47,918 nt of DNA from JAAYDS01 sp012729155 (GTDB lineage: Bacteria > Chloroflexota > Anaerolineae > UBA1429): positions 1-47,918 of the forward strand of contig DAIPBO010000025.1 in assembly GCA_036774405.1 (NCBI GenBank), given 5' to 3'. Below the pieces are notes generated by a model. The model worked only from the letters and a program-made list of their open reading frames with translations. It had not been told where the DNA came from and did no database searches. Below, piece by piece: positions 15,987-23,334 of the stretch. Numbering within the stretch: the first letter of the stretch is position 1; the number at the start of each line of letters is the position of its first letter. A program made the translations under genes and the position numbers.

Positions 15987-16044
15987 CACCTCACCTCCGA
16001 CGAGCGGCTGCTCGACGGCGCAAACGCCGAACCAGGGCGCCGCC

Positions 16045-16899
16045 TCACCCCTTGATGCCCGTCATCGCAACGCCAGAGACAAAGTACTTTTGCAGAAACA
16101 GAAAGACGATCAACACCGGCGCCACCGAGATGGCCGCGCCGGCCATGGTTGCGCCATAGTCGACGATGTTCTCTGAGGTGAACGCGGCGATGGCCAGCGG
16201 CAGCGAGAACTTGTCTTGCGTATTCAAGATCAGCAGCGGCCACAAAAAGTCGTTCCAGCTCCACATGAACTGAAAGATGCCCAGCGCCGCCAGAACGGGC
16301 TTCATCAACGGCAGAATGAGCTGCAGGAAGATGCGCAGTTCGGCGGCGCCGTCGATGCGGCCGGCGTCGAGCAGGTCATCGGGGATCGAGTCCATAAACT
16401 GGCGCACCAAAAAGATGCCAAAGGAGCTGTAAAAGCCCGGGATGATGATGGCCCGATACGAATCCATCCAACCGAACCAGATCATCATCTGGAAGCGTGG
16501 GATGAGCGTGACGGGATAGGGGATCATCATGGTGGCCAGTACGGAGAGAAAGACGATGTTGCTGCCAGGGAAGCGCACCTTGGCGAGCACATAGCCCACC
16601 AGGGCGCTGGTGAACAGGATGATCACCGTGGGGGTGATGGACAGGATCAGGCTGTTGCGAAAGTAGAGCGAAAAGTCGAGCTCGCCCCAGATCTTGATGA
16701 TGTTGTCCATGGTTGGGTTGCGCGAGATCCAGACCGGGGGATAGGCCCTGATCTCTGCCGGCTGCTTGAAGGCGGAGCTGATCATCCAAAAGAACGGGGC
16801 AAAGGAGATGATGGCGCCAACGGTCAGCACGATGTAGAGCGCAAACTGACCCCAGGCGCCCCTGGATGTCTTGGTTGGTGCGAGCGCGCGGTCTGTCAT
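16045..16899 (-). CDS. Carbohydrate ABC transporter permease (MalG/AraQ type)
   Basis: This 284-aa inner-membrane protein has about six helices. Its EAA loop, LLDAGRIDGAAELRIF, is followed by LPLMKPVLAALGIF and contacts the ATPase. It matches the second permease of CUT1 sugar importers. GAGAGGGG precedes the ATG at 16899; the frame's upstream extension overlaps the neighbouring permease and has no ribosome site. It follows the first permease by 22 nt. No ATPase gene is in this operon. Confidence 0.93.
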   Translation of the reverse strand: MTDRALAPTKTSRGAWGQFALYIVLTVGAIISFAPFFWMISSAFKQPAEIRAYPPVWISRNPTMDNIIKIWGELDFSLYFRNSLILSITPTVIILFTSALVGYVLAKVRFPGSNIVFLSVLATMMIPYPVTLIPRFQMMIWFGWMDSYRAIIIPGFYSSFGIFLVRQFMDSIPDDLLDAGRIDGAAELRIFLQLILPLMKPVLAALGIFQFMWSWNDFLWPLLILNTQDKFSLPLAIAAFTSENIVDYGATMAGAAISVAPVLIVFLFLQKYFVSGVAMTGIKG

Positions 16900-16921
16900 C
16901 AGCCATCCCCTCTCTAGCGAG

Positions 16922-17869
16922 TTAGTAGGCCCATTCGGTGGCCAAAACTCGGCGCTGCAGCAGCGTGATTGCCATGATGACGGCGAACAGCACGAACGAG
17001 ATCGCCGAGGCATACCCAAAGCGCGAGTTGACAAAGGCCTGGTCGAACAGCATGTAGACGATGGTCCGCGTCGAGTTCACCGGCCCACCCTGGGTCATGA
17101 TGTACATCTCGGTGAACACCTGCAGCGAGCCGATGACGCCTGTGATGGCGATAAAGGCGATGGTTGGGCGCAACAGGGGCACGGTGACGTGCCAAAAGGC
17201 CTGCAGGCCGGTGGCGCCATCGACCTTGGCGGCGTCGTACATCGAAGACGGGATGCCCTGGAGACCTGCAAGAAAGATCACGATATCGTACCCGATGCCC
17301 TTCCACAGGCTCATGACGGCGATAGAGGGCATGGCCATCTTGGCATCCATCAGGTAGCGGGGCATGCCGCTAACCTGTAGGCCGAGTGAGCCGATCAATG
17401 AGGCGAGCACCGAGTTCAGCAGGCCAAAGCGGGGCTGATAGATCCAGTTCCACATGATAGCGGCGGCTACGGTCGACGTCAGCACGGGCAGATAGTAGAT
17501 CGAGCGATAGAACCCCTTGAGACGCCTGAGCGAGTTGATCAGCGTGGCGAGCACCATCGAAATGACCAGGCCCGCCGGCACACGCAGCGCAGCATAGTAG
17601 ATGGTGTTCTTGAGCGAGGTCCAGAAGAGCGGGTCTTTGAACAACAGCTCGGAATAGTTGGCAACGCCCACGGCCCGCAGAGGCGTGCGCATAGAGACCG
17701 GGTTCCAGTTGGTAAAGCTCATCACAAAAGCATAGATCATGGGAAAGATCAGGAAGATGCCGTAAGAGAGGATCAAGGGGCCGATGGCCAGAGCCACGAT
17801 CGTCCAGGTGCCTTGTTTGAGCCCCTTCCCGTGCCCTCGCAGAGCCGGCTCAGACGCAAAACTGCCCAT
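16922..17869 (-). CDS. Carbohydrate ABC transporter permease (MalF/UgpA type)
   Basis: This 315-aa membrane protein has a short cytoplasmic N-terminus, about six helices and the EAA motif MYDAAKVDGATGLQAFWHVT, followed by VPLLRPTIAF. It pairs with the next gene to form the channel of a CUT1-type sugar importer. It lies 82 nt after the binding-protein gene, and a strong hairpin occupies the gap. Confidence 0.93.
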   Translation of the reverse strand: MGSFASEPALRGHGKGLKQGTWTIVALAIGPLILSYGIFLIFPMIYAFVMSFTNWNPVSMRTPLRAVGVANYSELLFKDPLFWTSLKNTIYYAALRVPAGLVISMVLATLINSLRRLKGFYRSIYYLPVLTSTVAAAIMWNWIYQPRFGLLNSVLASLIGSLGLQVSGMPRYLMDAKMAMPSIAVMSLWKGIGYDIVIFLAGLQGIPSSMYDAAKVDGATGLQAFWHVTVPLLRPTIAFIAITGVIGSLQVFTEMYIMTQGGPVNSTRTIVYMLFDQAFVNSRFGYASAISFVLFAVIMAITLLQRRVLATEWAY

Positions 17870-17907
17870 TCAGGTCACCTCCAGAAAGAGCGGATTTACA
17901 GAGAGCC

Positions 17908-17937
17908 GTCCAGGGGCCAGCGGTCTGGCCCCTGGAC
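17908..17937 (-). promoter_or_regulatory. Perfect 13-bp hairpin between binding-protein and permease genes
   Basis: The stem 17908-17920 with 17925-17937 has a 4-nt loop and no mismatch. Hairpins in this position of sugar-importer operons stop part of the transcripts or protect the upstream mRNA, so that the binding protein is made in excess over the permeases. No U-tract follows, so partial read-through is expected. Confidence 0.75.
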
Positions 17938-17951
17938 AGAGCAGACACCGA

Positions 17952-19511
17952 TCACATGAGGCATTCGCCAAAGGTGATCTGATCGGCATGACGATACTCG
18001 CGCTCGGCAACGTGAAAATTCTCTTTGCCCACCTCTTTGATAAAGTCGGCGGTGAGGCGGTCGCTCTCTTCTTGCGCCTTGAAGACGGCCTCTTTGACGT
18101 CCATGCCAGACAAAAAGATGCCGTCTTGGATGTACTTGGTGGCCTCTTCGAGCGCCAGCGGCGAACCCTGCTCGTGGGTGTACATGACCCACTCGCTTTG
18201 CGGGCCGGCTGCTACGATCGACTCGTCTGACTGCAGCAACGGATGGTTCAGCAGCGCCGGAGCCGTTGGCGGCGAGCCAAGCGTCAGGGCGTTGTCAACC
18301 AAAAAGTCGGGGTTGCTGTAAAGGTAAGCGATCAGGTCAAAACAGACCGGCTTGCGCTCGGCCGGCGTTGTGACCGGCACCACGATGCTCTGCGGGTCGG
18401 GGCTGCCGTTGCCCGCGCAGGGGGCAAAGTCACCGGTCAGCGTGGGAACGCGCCTGCAGCCATAGTTGAGCTCGGGGTTGTTCAGGTTGAGGTCGCCAGT
18501 GTACCAGGACCACTGGAAGATCATGTAGGCCATGTTGGCCGCAAAAGCATCGGTGAGCTGCAAAAAGTCTGGGTCGACGACCTTGTGCTTTTCCTTGAGA
18601 TCGACCACCCACTGCAGCGAGTCGATGAACTCTTGCTGGGCATAGCACGGCCGCGTATAGTCCTCATCCCACTTCCAGTGGCCATAGTTCTTCCACATAA
18701 AGTAGGCGACGCCACTGGTATTGCCGGCTTCGGCGCCATTGACATCGAAACCAGATACCGAGACACGGCCGGCGGCATCATACTGCGTCAGTGATTTGGC
18801 AAAATCCAGGAATTCGTCCCACGTGGTGGGGATGTCGTCTCCGGTGAGCCCCTCGGCCTCGAACATGTCCTTGTTGTAGTAGATCAGCGCGGTCATGGCG
18901 CCGGTGGGAATCCAAAAGACGCGCCCATCAGGGCCAAGCCACTCGGCCGTCATGGGGAACGTCTCGAGGATCTCGGTCTTGGGAAAGAGCTCTTCAGGAT
19001 AGGGCTCGAGCAAGCCTCCATAGACAAAGGTCTGATGGTTGTTCTGGTGAAAGTACTGGATATCTGGCCCCTGCCCGGCCGGAATTGAGGCCTTGGTCTT
19101 GGTCCAAAAGTCAGACCAGGGGATGGTGGTGACCTCAAATGTGACGTTGGGGTACATGTCGGTGTACTGACGGAACCAGCGCTCCATCATCTCAACGCGT
19201 GGCGCGTGCCAGTCCCAGTAGGTCAGGGTGATGGGCTTGCCGTCGTTGGGCGTGCCAAGGGGCTGGTACTTCCAGGGCAGCGGCGAATCGCTGACCATCT
19301 TTTCGACGACCTTCTCGACGACCTTTTCGACGACGACGGTCTTTTCGACGACCTGCTCCTTGACGACCTCTTGCTCAACAACCCGCGTGACTTCTTTCTC
19401 GACCTCGACAACCTTCTCGACCACCTTGGGCTGGCAGGCCGCAACGAGGGCCCCTGCGATGGCCATGCCTGCTCCTCGCAGCAGACTGCGACGGCTTAAC
19501 TTGGCGCTCAT
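17952..19511 (-). CDS. Sugar ABC transporter substrate-binding lipoprotein
   Basis: This 519-aa protein has a twin-arginine-like leader (SRRSLLRG) and lipobox ALVAAC, with Cys26 as the lipidated residue. A linker of Val-Glu-Lys repeats spans 30-73, then a type-I sugar-binding-protein fold (ITLTYWDWHAPRVEMMERWF, GQGPDIQYFH, TTWDEFLDFAKSL). It should sit on the outer face of the cytoplasmic membrane and pass sugars to the two permeases downstream. AGGAGG sits 9 nt before the ATG at 19511. The frame is open for another 143 codons upstream, but that stretch looks non-coding. It is probably the first gene of the sugar operon. Confidence 0.92.
   Translation of the reverse strand: MSAKLSRRSLLRGAGMAIAGALVAACQPKVVEKVVEVEKEVTRVVEQEVVKEQVVEKTVVVEKVVEKVVEKMVSDSPLPWKYQPLGTPNDGKPITLTYWDWHAPRVEMMERWFRQYTDMYPNVTFEVTTIPWSDFWTKTKASIPAGQGPDIQYFHQNNHQTFVYGGLLEPYPEELFPKTEILETFPMTAEWLGPDGRVFWIPTGAMTALIYYNKDMFEAEGLTGDDIPTTWDEFLDFAKSLTQYDAAGRVSVSGFDVNGAEAGNTSGVAYFMWKNYGHWKWDEDYTRPCYAQQEFIDSLQWVVDLKEKHKVVDPDFLQLTDAFAANMAYMIFQWSWYTGDLNLNNPELNYGCRRVPTLTGDFAPCAGNGSPDPQSIVVPVTTPAERKPVCFDLIAYLYSNPDFLVDNALTLGSPPTAPALLNHPLLQSDESIVAAGPQSEWVMYTHEQGSPLALEEATKYIQDGIFLSGMDVKEAVFKAQEESDRLTADFIKEVGKENFHVAEREYRHADQITFGECLM
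19293..19424 (-). repeat. Val-Glu-Lys repeat linker in the sugar-binding lipoprotein
   Basis: Residues 30-73 are built from degenerate VVEK and VEKE units encoded by repeated gacgacctt-type blocks. Chloroflexota lipoproteins often carry such linkers. They probably form a rod or coiled coil that lifts the binding domain off the membrane. Confidence 0.8.
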
Positions 19512-19609
19512 ACTCTCTTGCCTCCTACGTCGTTGTACACGGATAGAGCAGATGACGATGGGTCTGGTCTGTGGCTCAGTGCACGTCGATAGGCACCCCC
19601 TTTCGATGG

Positions 19610-19665
19610 CTGCCGGCATACGGCCGGCAGGCGGGTACACGAGAAACGCGCTCTGACGAGCGCGT
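19610..19665 (-). promoter_or_regulatory. Two adjacent hairpins in the 5' leader of the sugar ABC operon
   Basis: Stem 1 pairs 19610-19617 with 19623-19630 (8 bp, 5-nt loop). Stem 2 pairs 19646-19653 with 19658-19665 (8 bp, 4-nt loop). Both are perfect and sit 100-150 nt before the start codon, in a long leader. They may control read-through or mRNA stability. No known riboswitch consensus was recognised. Confidence 0.45.
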
Positions 19666-19898
19666 ATGTGAGGGCAGTGAGACCGGCGTGAGCAGTTGCG
19701 AGCAGTCGGGGGGGCACGGACGAGCCGTAGCGGGCGCGTTTGTCGAGGCAGGCAACAGCTGACTGCCGAACGAGGCCCTGCAAGCGCCCGAGGGGTGTCT
19801 GAGGCCAGGTTCGCAGAACAGCCGACTACCTTGTCGCCAGAACTGCTGAAGCATGACATCGGGTGTATGGGTGAACACAGCCACATACACGCAAGACC

Positions 19899-19928
19899 AA
19901 TATAACATGTAGGCAGGGCCAGCGTCAA
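19899..19928 (-). promoter_or_regulatory. Predicted sigma-70 promoter of the sugar ABC operon
   Basis: On the minus strand, TTGACG (19923-19928), 18 bp and TATATT (19899-19904) match five of six bases in each box. A second TTGACA lies 12 bp further upstream (19935-19940). Confidence 0.6.
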
Positions 19929-19979
19929 CCGTTCTGTCAACGTACTGGCAAGAGGGCTCTGGGGTAGACGCCTTTGTCT

Positions 19980-20029
19980 GCTCGCATTGCAGGCCCTTCG
20001 TCTCCGACAAAGGGGCCTGCAATACGAGC
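19980..20029 (-). terminator. Large imperfect hairpin after the third Gfo/Idh gene
   Basis: About 17 paired bases (19980-19998 with 20011-20029, one mismatch and one bulge) enclose a ~12-nt loop. It begins 26 nt past the stop codon of the gene at 20055-21056. No strong U-tract follows. Confidence 0.6.
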
Positions 20030-20054
20030 GCGGCGGCTGGACGTGGAGCGGGCT

Positions 20055-21056
20055 CTAGACTGCCACCCTGGCGCCGGTGCGGGTCGAACGTTCGATGGCG
20101 AACAGCACCTTGAGGTCTTGCAGGGCGCGTTCGTTGGTATAGTAGGGCTCGCCTCCGCTGCCGATGGCGCTCAACAACGCCCGCCACATGGCCTCATACG
20201 AGCCCTCGGACGAGAGCGGCACAATGCGCCTGGTGCCGTCGTTGCGTTCGACGACGAGCTGGTCACTCTCCACCGAGAGCACGCCCTCGGTGCCACGGAT
20301 GTACAGATGGTTGCGCCGCTCGGTGAGCACCGTCGCATGGCTGAACGAGCCGCGCAGGCCACTATCGTATTCGATGAGCGCCAACACGTGGTCGAACTGG
20401 CCATAGGTCGGGCGCACCTGACGCCCCGACGCATATAGCATCGTCGGCGGGCCGAACAGCCGCGACAGCCGTGCAATGGGATGGTGGCCACCATCGAACA
20501 GCGGGCCAAGGGGGAACTCGGGCTCGATGCGCCAGGCGGTGGTGCCATAGCCGCCGGCGCTGTGCTCGGGCGTGTCATCAAAGATCTCGTGGGCCACCTG
20601 ATCGAACATGACCACGTCGCCGATCTCGCCAGAGCGCATAATCGCCGTGACATCATCGAGATAGCGTGGATAGACGGCCTGCTCGAGCACATACAGGCGA
20701 CGGCCGGTCTGGCGAGCCGTGGTTACCAGGGCCTCGCCTTCTGCCAGGGTGCGGCCCATGGGCTTTTCCATCAACACGTGTTTGCCAGCCTGCAGGGCGG
20801 CCAGCGCCACCGGTGCGTTGAGGGTGATGGGCGTCAACACTAACACCCAGTCGACCTCGGGCGAGGCGAGCAGCGTTCGATAGTCCTGATAGAACGGCAC
20901 ACCAGGGTACTGCGCGGCGATGGTGGCACGCCGGCGCTCGCTCGAGGCGGCAAAGGCGGCGATCTCGACGCGATCTTGCAGCTGCGACAACACCGGCTGA
21001 TGCGCATTCTGCCAGATGAGCCCAGGCCCAACGACACCCACGCGAAGCTTGTCCAT
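20055..21056 (-). CDS. Gfo/Idh/MocA family oxidoreductase (third copy)
   Basis: This 333-aa protein starts MDKLRVGVVGPG, a dinucleotide-binding turn, and has the catalytic LMEKPMGRTL near 100-109. A C-terminal domain contains FPLGPLFDGGHHPIARLSRLFG, where the family places its active-site Asp/His pair (here with two histidines). It is a putative NAD(P)-dependent sugar or cyclitol dehydrogenase, clearly diverged from the two copies at 10698 and 13017. The ATG at 21056 has AGGAG 7 nt upstream. It lies between two ABC-importer operons and has its own promoter candidate at 21136-21165. Confidence 0.88.
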   Translation of the reverse strand: MDKLRVGVVGPGLIWQNAHQPVLSQLQDRVEIAAFAASSERRRATIAAQYPGVPFYQDYRTLLASPEVDWVLVLTPITLNAPVALAALQAGKHVLMEKPMGRTLAEGEALVTTARQTGRRLYVLEQAVYPRYLDDVTAIMRSGEIGDVVMFDQVAHEIFDDTPEHSAGGYGTTAWRIEPEFPLGPLFDGGHHPIARLSRLFGPPTMLYASGRQVRPTYGQFDHVLALIEYDSGLRGSFSHATVLTERRNHLYIRGTEGVLSVESDQLVVERNDGTRRIVPLSSEGSYEAMWRALLSAIGSGGEPYYTNERALQDLKVLFAIERSTRTGARVAV

Positions 21057-21135
21057 CGTGCTCTCCTGAAAAAGGGGTTGCCCCACGCGGCAAGGCGAGC
21101 AAACGAACGCCTGCCAGGCGCTGTGCGGCGGCCAG

Positions 21136-21165
21136 ATGGTACCCTCACAGGGGGTGAGCGGTCAA
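21136..21165 (-). promoter_or_regulatory. Predicted promoter of the third Gfo/Idh gene, inverted repeat in the spacer
   Basis: On the minus strand, TTGACC (21160-21165), 18 bp and TACCAT (21136-21141). The spacer contains the inverted repeat CTCAC-N5-GTGAG (21144-21158), a possible operator. Confidence 0.5.
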
Positions 21166-21183
21166 AGGGCTTGCGTGCTCAAA

Positions 21184-21214
21184 GAGGGCGAGACGCTTGA
21201 CGCGCCTCGCCCTC
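21184..21214 (-). terminator. Terminator hairpin after the oligopeptide-type binding-protein gene
   Basis: A 9-bp stem (21184-21192 with 21206-21214) lies 19 nt past the stop codon and is followed on the minus strand by TTT. It separates the importer operon from the next gene's promoter. Confidence 0.65.
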
Positions 21215-21233
21215 GGCTCGAGCAACGGCACCG

Positions 21234-23120
21234 CTATTGGGTGGGCTGCAATTTGGACCACATCAGCAGCTGGTCACGAAGCCAGTAGCCGCCAGCCGTA
21301 TAGGGATCGTGGCAGCTCGGCCAGCCGCTCCAGTAAGTGGTGTTCATGGGCACCTGGATAACCGTCTGAATGAGCGGCACGATGGGCAGCTCGGGCAGCC
21401 AGATGGCGAGCATCTGCTCCCACAGCGGCATCACAGCGGGGTCATCGGGCGGCAGCTTGGCCATCTCGTCCAGGATATCGCTGAACTCTTTGTTATCCCA
21501 CCGGAAGAAGCCAATGCTGGCGCGCTCGCCAGTGGGCTTGAGGTTCATCTGCTGGAAGCGGTAGAACGTCGCATGCGGGTCGTTCATGGCGCCACCGATG
21601 CCAAACATATAGATCTTGGCATCGCCCAGGTAGATGCGGTCGGCAAAGTCAGCGGGCAGCAAGAAGGTCGCGTCAAAGCCGGCGCGACGCAACTGCTCGG
21701 TAACGATGGGCACCGACGGCGTCAACGAAGGATGCTGCGGGTAGGTGATGATCTCGAAGGAGAAGGTCTTGCCCGCTGCATCTGCCCAAAAGCCGTCGGC
21801 GTTCTTGCTATAGCCTTTGGACGTCATGATGGCGTCTACCTTGGACTGGTTCTGCTCGAGCGTGTTGTACTCTTCGAGCAAGGGGGCTGCGGCGTCAAAG
21901 TACTTTTCCAGGCCGCCATAGTCGGGGATGGGCAGGCTGGTGACCTGGCTATAGCCGTTAAAGGCCAGGTTGACGATCTGCTGGCGATCGATGGCATAGC
22001 TGATGGCCCAGCGGATATCTTTATCATCGAACGGCGGCTCGGAGCAGTTAAAGCCCACGTACACTGGCCACCAGTCGATGAACCCATACGGAGATTCATC
22101 ACAGAAGGTGACGACCTTGGGGTTCTGGCTGCTGATGAGCTGCATGTTGGTAGGCGTCATCGAAAAGGCCATCTCGAGCTCGTTGTTCATCAGCATCTGC
22201 GCCTGAGTGATCTCGCTCATAGAGGGCAGCACGATGATGCGCTCGATCTTGGGCATATCGCGAAAGCCGGTTTCGGCGCCCCACCAGGTGTCGCGCAGGT
22301 CCCATACCTTTTGCTCAACTGAGGTGGCCACCAGCTTGTAGGGGCCGGTGCCCAGCGGCCAGCCCTTGGCCGGGTCATAGTTGGTGAACGTGAGGGGGTC
22401 TTTGTCCTTCCACACGTGCTCGGCCACAAACACCAGGCCCAGCGAGCCGCGGTAGGTGAGATAGTCCCAGATAAAGCGCGGCGAAGGCGTGTTGAAGGTG
22501 ATCTTGACGGTGAGCGGATCGACCACCTCGATGGACTTGCAGTACTTTTCGATGTCCATGCCGTAGGTGAGCTCGTTCTTGCCCTTGATCATGTTGAGGG
22601 TAAAGGCGACATCTTCGGCATCGAACGCCTCGCCATCGCTCCACTTGACGCCTGGACGGATCTTGATGGTCGCCTCTGTGAAGTCGGCGTTATACTCGTG
22701 CCCCTCTGCCTGCCAGTTGTGGTAGTCGCCGCCGATCATGTTGTAGACAAATAGGCCCTCGCCGCCGATATGGTGAATGCCACCGCGCGAGATGCCCGTG
22801 ACATAGGGGTTGAACATCTCGACGTCGGTAAAGCCACCCACCATCTCGCCGCCCATGCCGGCGGCGATCCAGGTGCGGTTGCGCGGCACCTCGGCGATGC
22901 CACTCGACGCTTTGGTGGGCTCAACCACCTTTTCGACCACGACAGTCTCTTTGACGACCTTTTCGACCACCTGAGGCGTACCCTCGACGATGACCGTCTC
23001 TTTGACGACTTTTTCGACGACCTTTTCCACGGTCTGGGGTTGGCACGCGGCCAGCAGGCTGGTGGCCGCTACCGCTGCACCGCCCTTGAGCACCGTACGA
23101 CGGGAGATCTTGCTACTCAT
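21234..23120 (-). CDS. ABC transporter substrate-binding lipoprotein, oligopeptide/nickel type (SBP_bac_5)
   Basis: This 628-aa protein has a twin-arginine-like leader (SRRTVLKG), lipobox SLLAAC (Cys26), a Val-Glu-Lys repeat linker to ~67, then the family-5 binding fold. Family motifs include IKIRPGVKWSDGEAFDAEDV, GTGPYKLVATS and KDIRWAISYAIDRQQIV. Family 5 proteins bind peptides, but in Chloroflexota, Thermotogae and archaea many bind oligosaccharides, which the neighbouring sugar dehydrogenases would fit. GAGGAG lies 6 nt before the ATG. It follows the ATPase genes after a 214-bp gap full of hairpins. Confidence 0.92.
   Translation of the reverse strand: MSSKISRRTVLKGGAAVAATSLLAACQPQTVEKVVEKVVKETVIVEGTPQVVEKVVKETVVVEKVVEPTKASSGIAEVPRNRTWIAAGMGGEMVGGFTDVEMFNPYVTGISRGGIHHIGGEGLFVYNMIGGDYHNWQAEGHEYNADFTEATIKIRPGVKWSDGEAFDAEDVAFTLNMIKGKNELTYGMDIEKYCKSIEVVDPLTVKITFNTPSPRFIWDYLTYRGSLGLVFVAEHVWKDKDPLTFTNYDPAKGWPLGTGPYKLVATSVEQKVWDLRDTWWGAETGFRDMPKIERIIVLPSMSEITQAQMLMNNELEMAFSMTPTNMQLISSQNPKVVTFCDESPYGFIDWWPVYVGFNCSEPPFDDKDIRWAISYAIDRQQIVNLAFNGYSQVTSLPIPDYGGLEKYFDAAAPLLEEYNTLEQNQSKVDAIMTSKGYSKNADGFWADAAGKTFSFEIITYPQHPSLTPSVPIVTEQLRRAGFDATFLLPADFADRIYLGDAKIYMFGIGGAMNDPHATFYRFQQMNLKPTGERASIGFFRWDNKEFSDILDEMAKLPPDDPAVMPLWEQMLAIWLPELPIVPLIQTVIQVPMNTTYWSGWPSCHDPYTAGGYWLRDQLLMWSKLQPTQ
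22920..23030 (-). repeat. Val-Glu-Lys repeat linker in the second binding lipoprotein
   Basis: Residues 31-67 repeat VEKVVEK/VVKETV units, with one GTPQ interruption. It is similar in composition and position to the linker at 19293-19424, although the two proteins are otherwise unrelated. Confidence 0.8.
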
Positions 23121-23145
23121 CTTCTGCTCCTCTGCGAATGTGACC

Positions 23146-23240
23146 GCCCGCTAGCACGGGCGCTCACAAGCCCCTACCGACACATCTGTTGTGTACCCTG
23201 CCAGTCTGGCAGAGAGGCTGAGGCGTCATCCATTGACGCC
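23146..23240 (-). promoter_or_regulatory. Three hairpins between the ATPase and binding-protein genes
   Basis: Stems: GCCCG (23146-23150 with 23157-23161), CTGCCA (23198-23203 with 23207-23212) and GGCGTCA (23222-23228 with 23234-23240). They fill the 214-bp gap inside the importer operon. They may process or stabilise the message so that the binding protein is made at a different level. No clear promoter was found in the gap. Confidence 0.5.
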
Positions 23241-23334
23241 ACTCGCTAGCCGGCCGAGCTCGATGTAGCTGACGTCCTCCCTTCCTACTCTTGCAATACT
23301 GCGCAGCAGCCCCAAACGGAGCCGACACGCACGC

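Larger units (their letters stand above)
19512..20054. other. Intergenic region upstream of the sugar ABC operon
   Basis: No gene is supported here; the open frames lack ribosome sites and family features. The region holds the sugar-operon promoter (19899-19928), a leader of about 380 nt with two hairpins (19610-19665), and a large imperfect hairpin at 19980-20029 after the Gfo/Idh gene that reads in from the right. Confidence 0.65.

Noticed and set aside
19206..19499. Plus-strand repeats (Phe-Ser-Thr / Asp-Asp-Leu) resembling a repeat protein or CRISPR-like array
   Set aside because: They are the complement of the Val-Glu-Lys codons of the binding lipoprotein; units are too short and irregular for CRISPR.
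19508..19783. Open frame in the leader of the sugar operon
   Set aside because: Composition is non-coding-like, there is no ribosome site, and it covers the leader hairpins.
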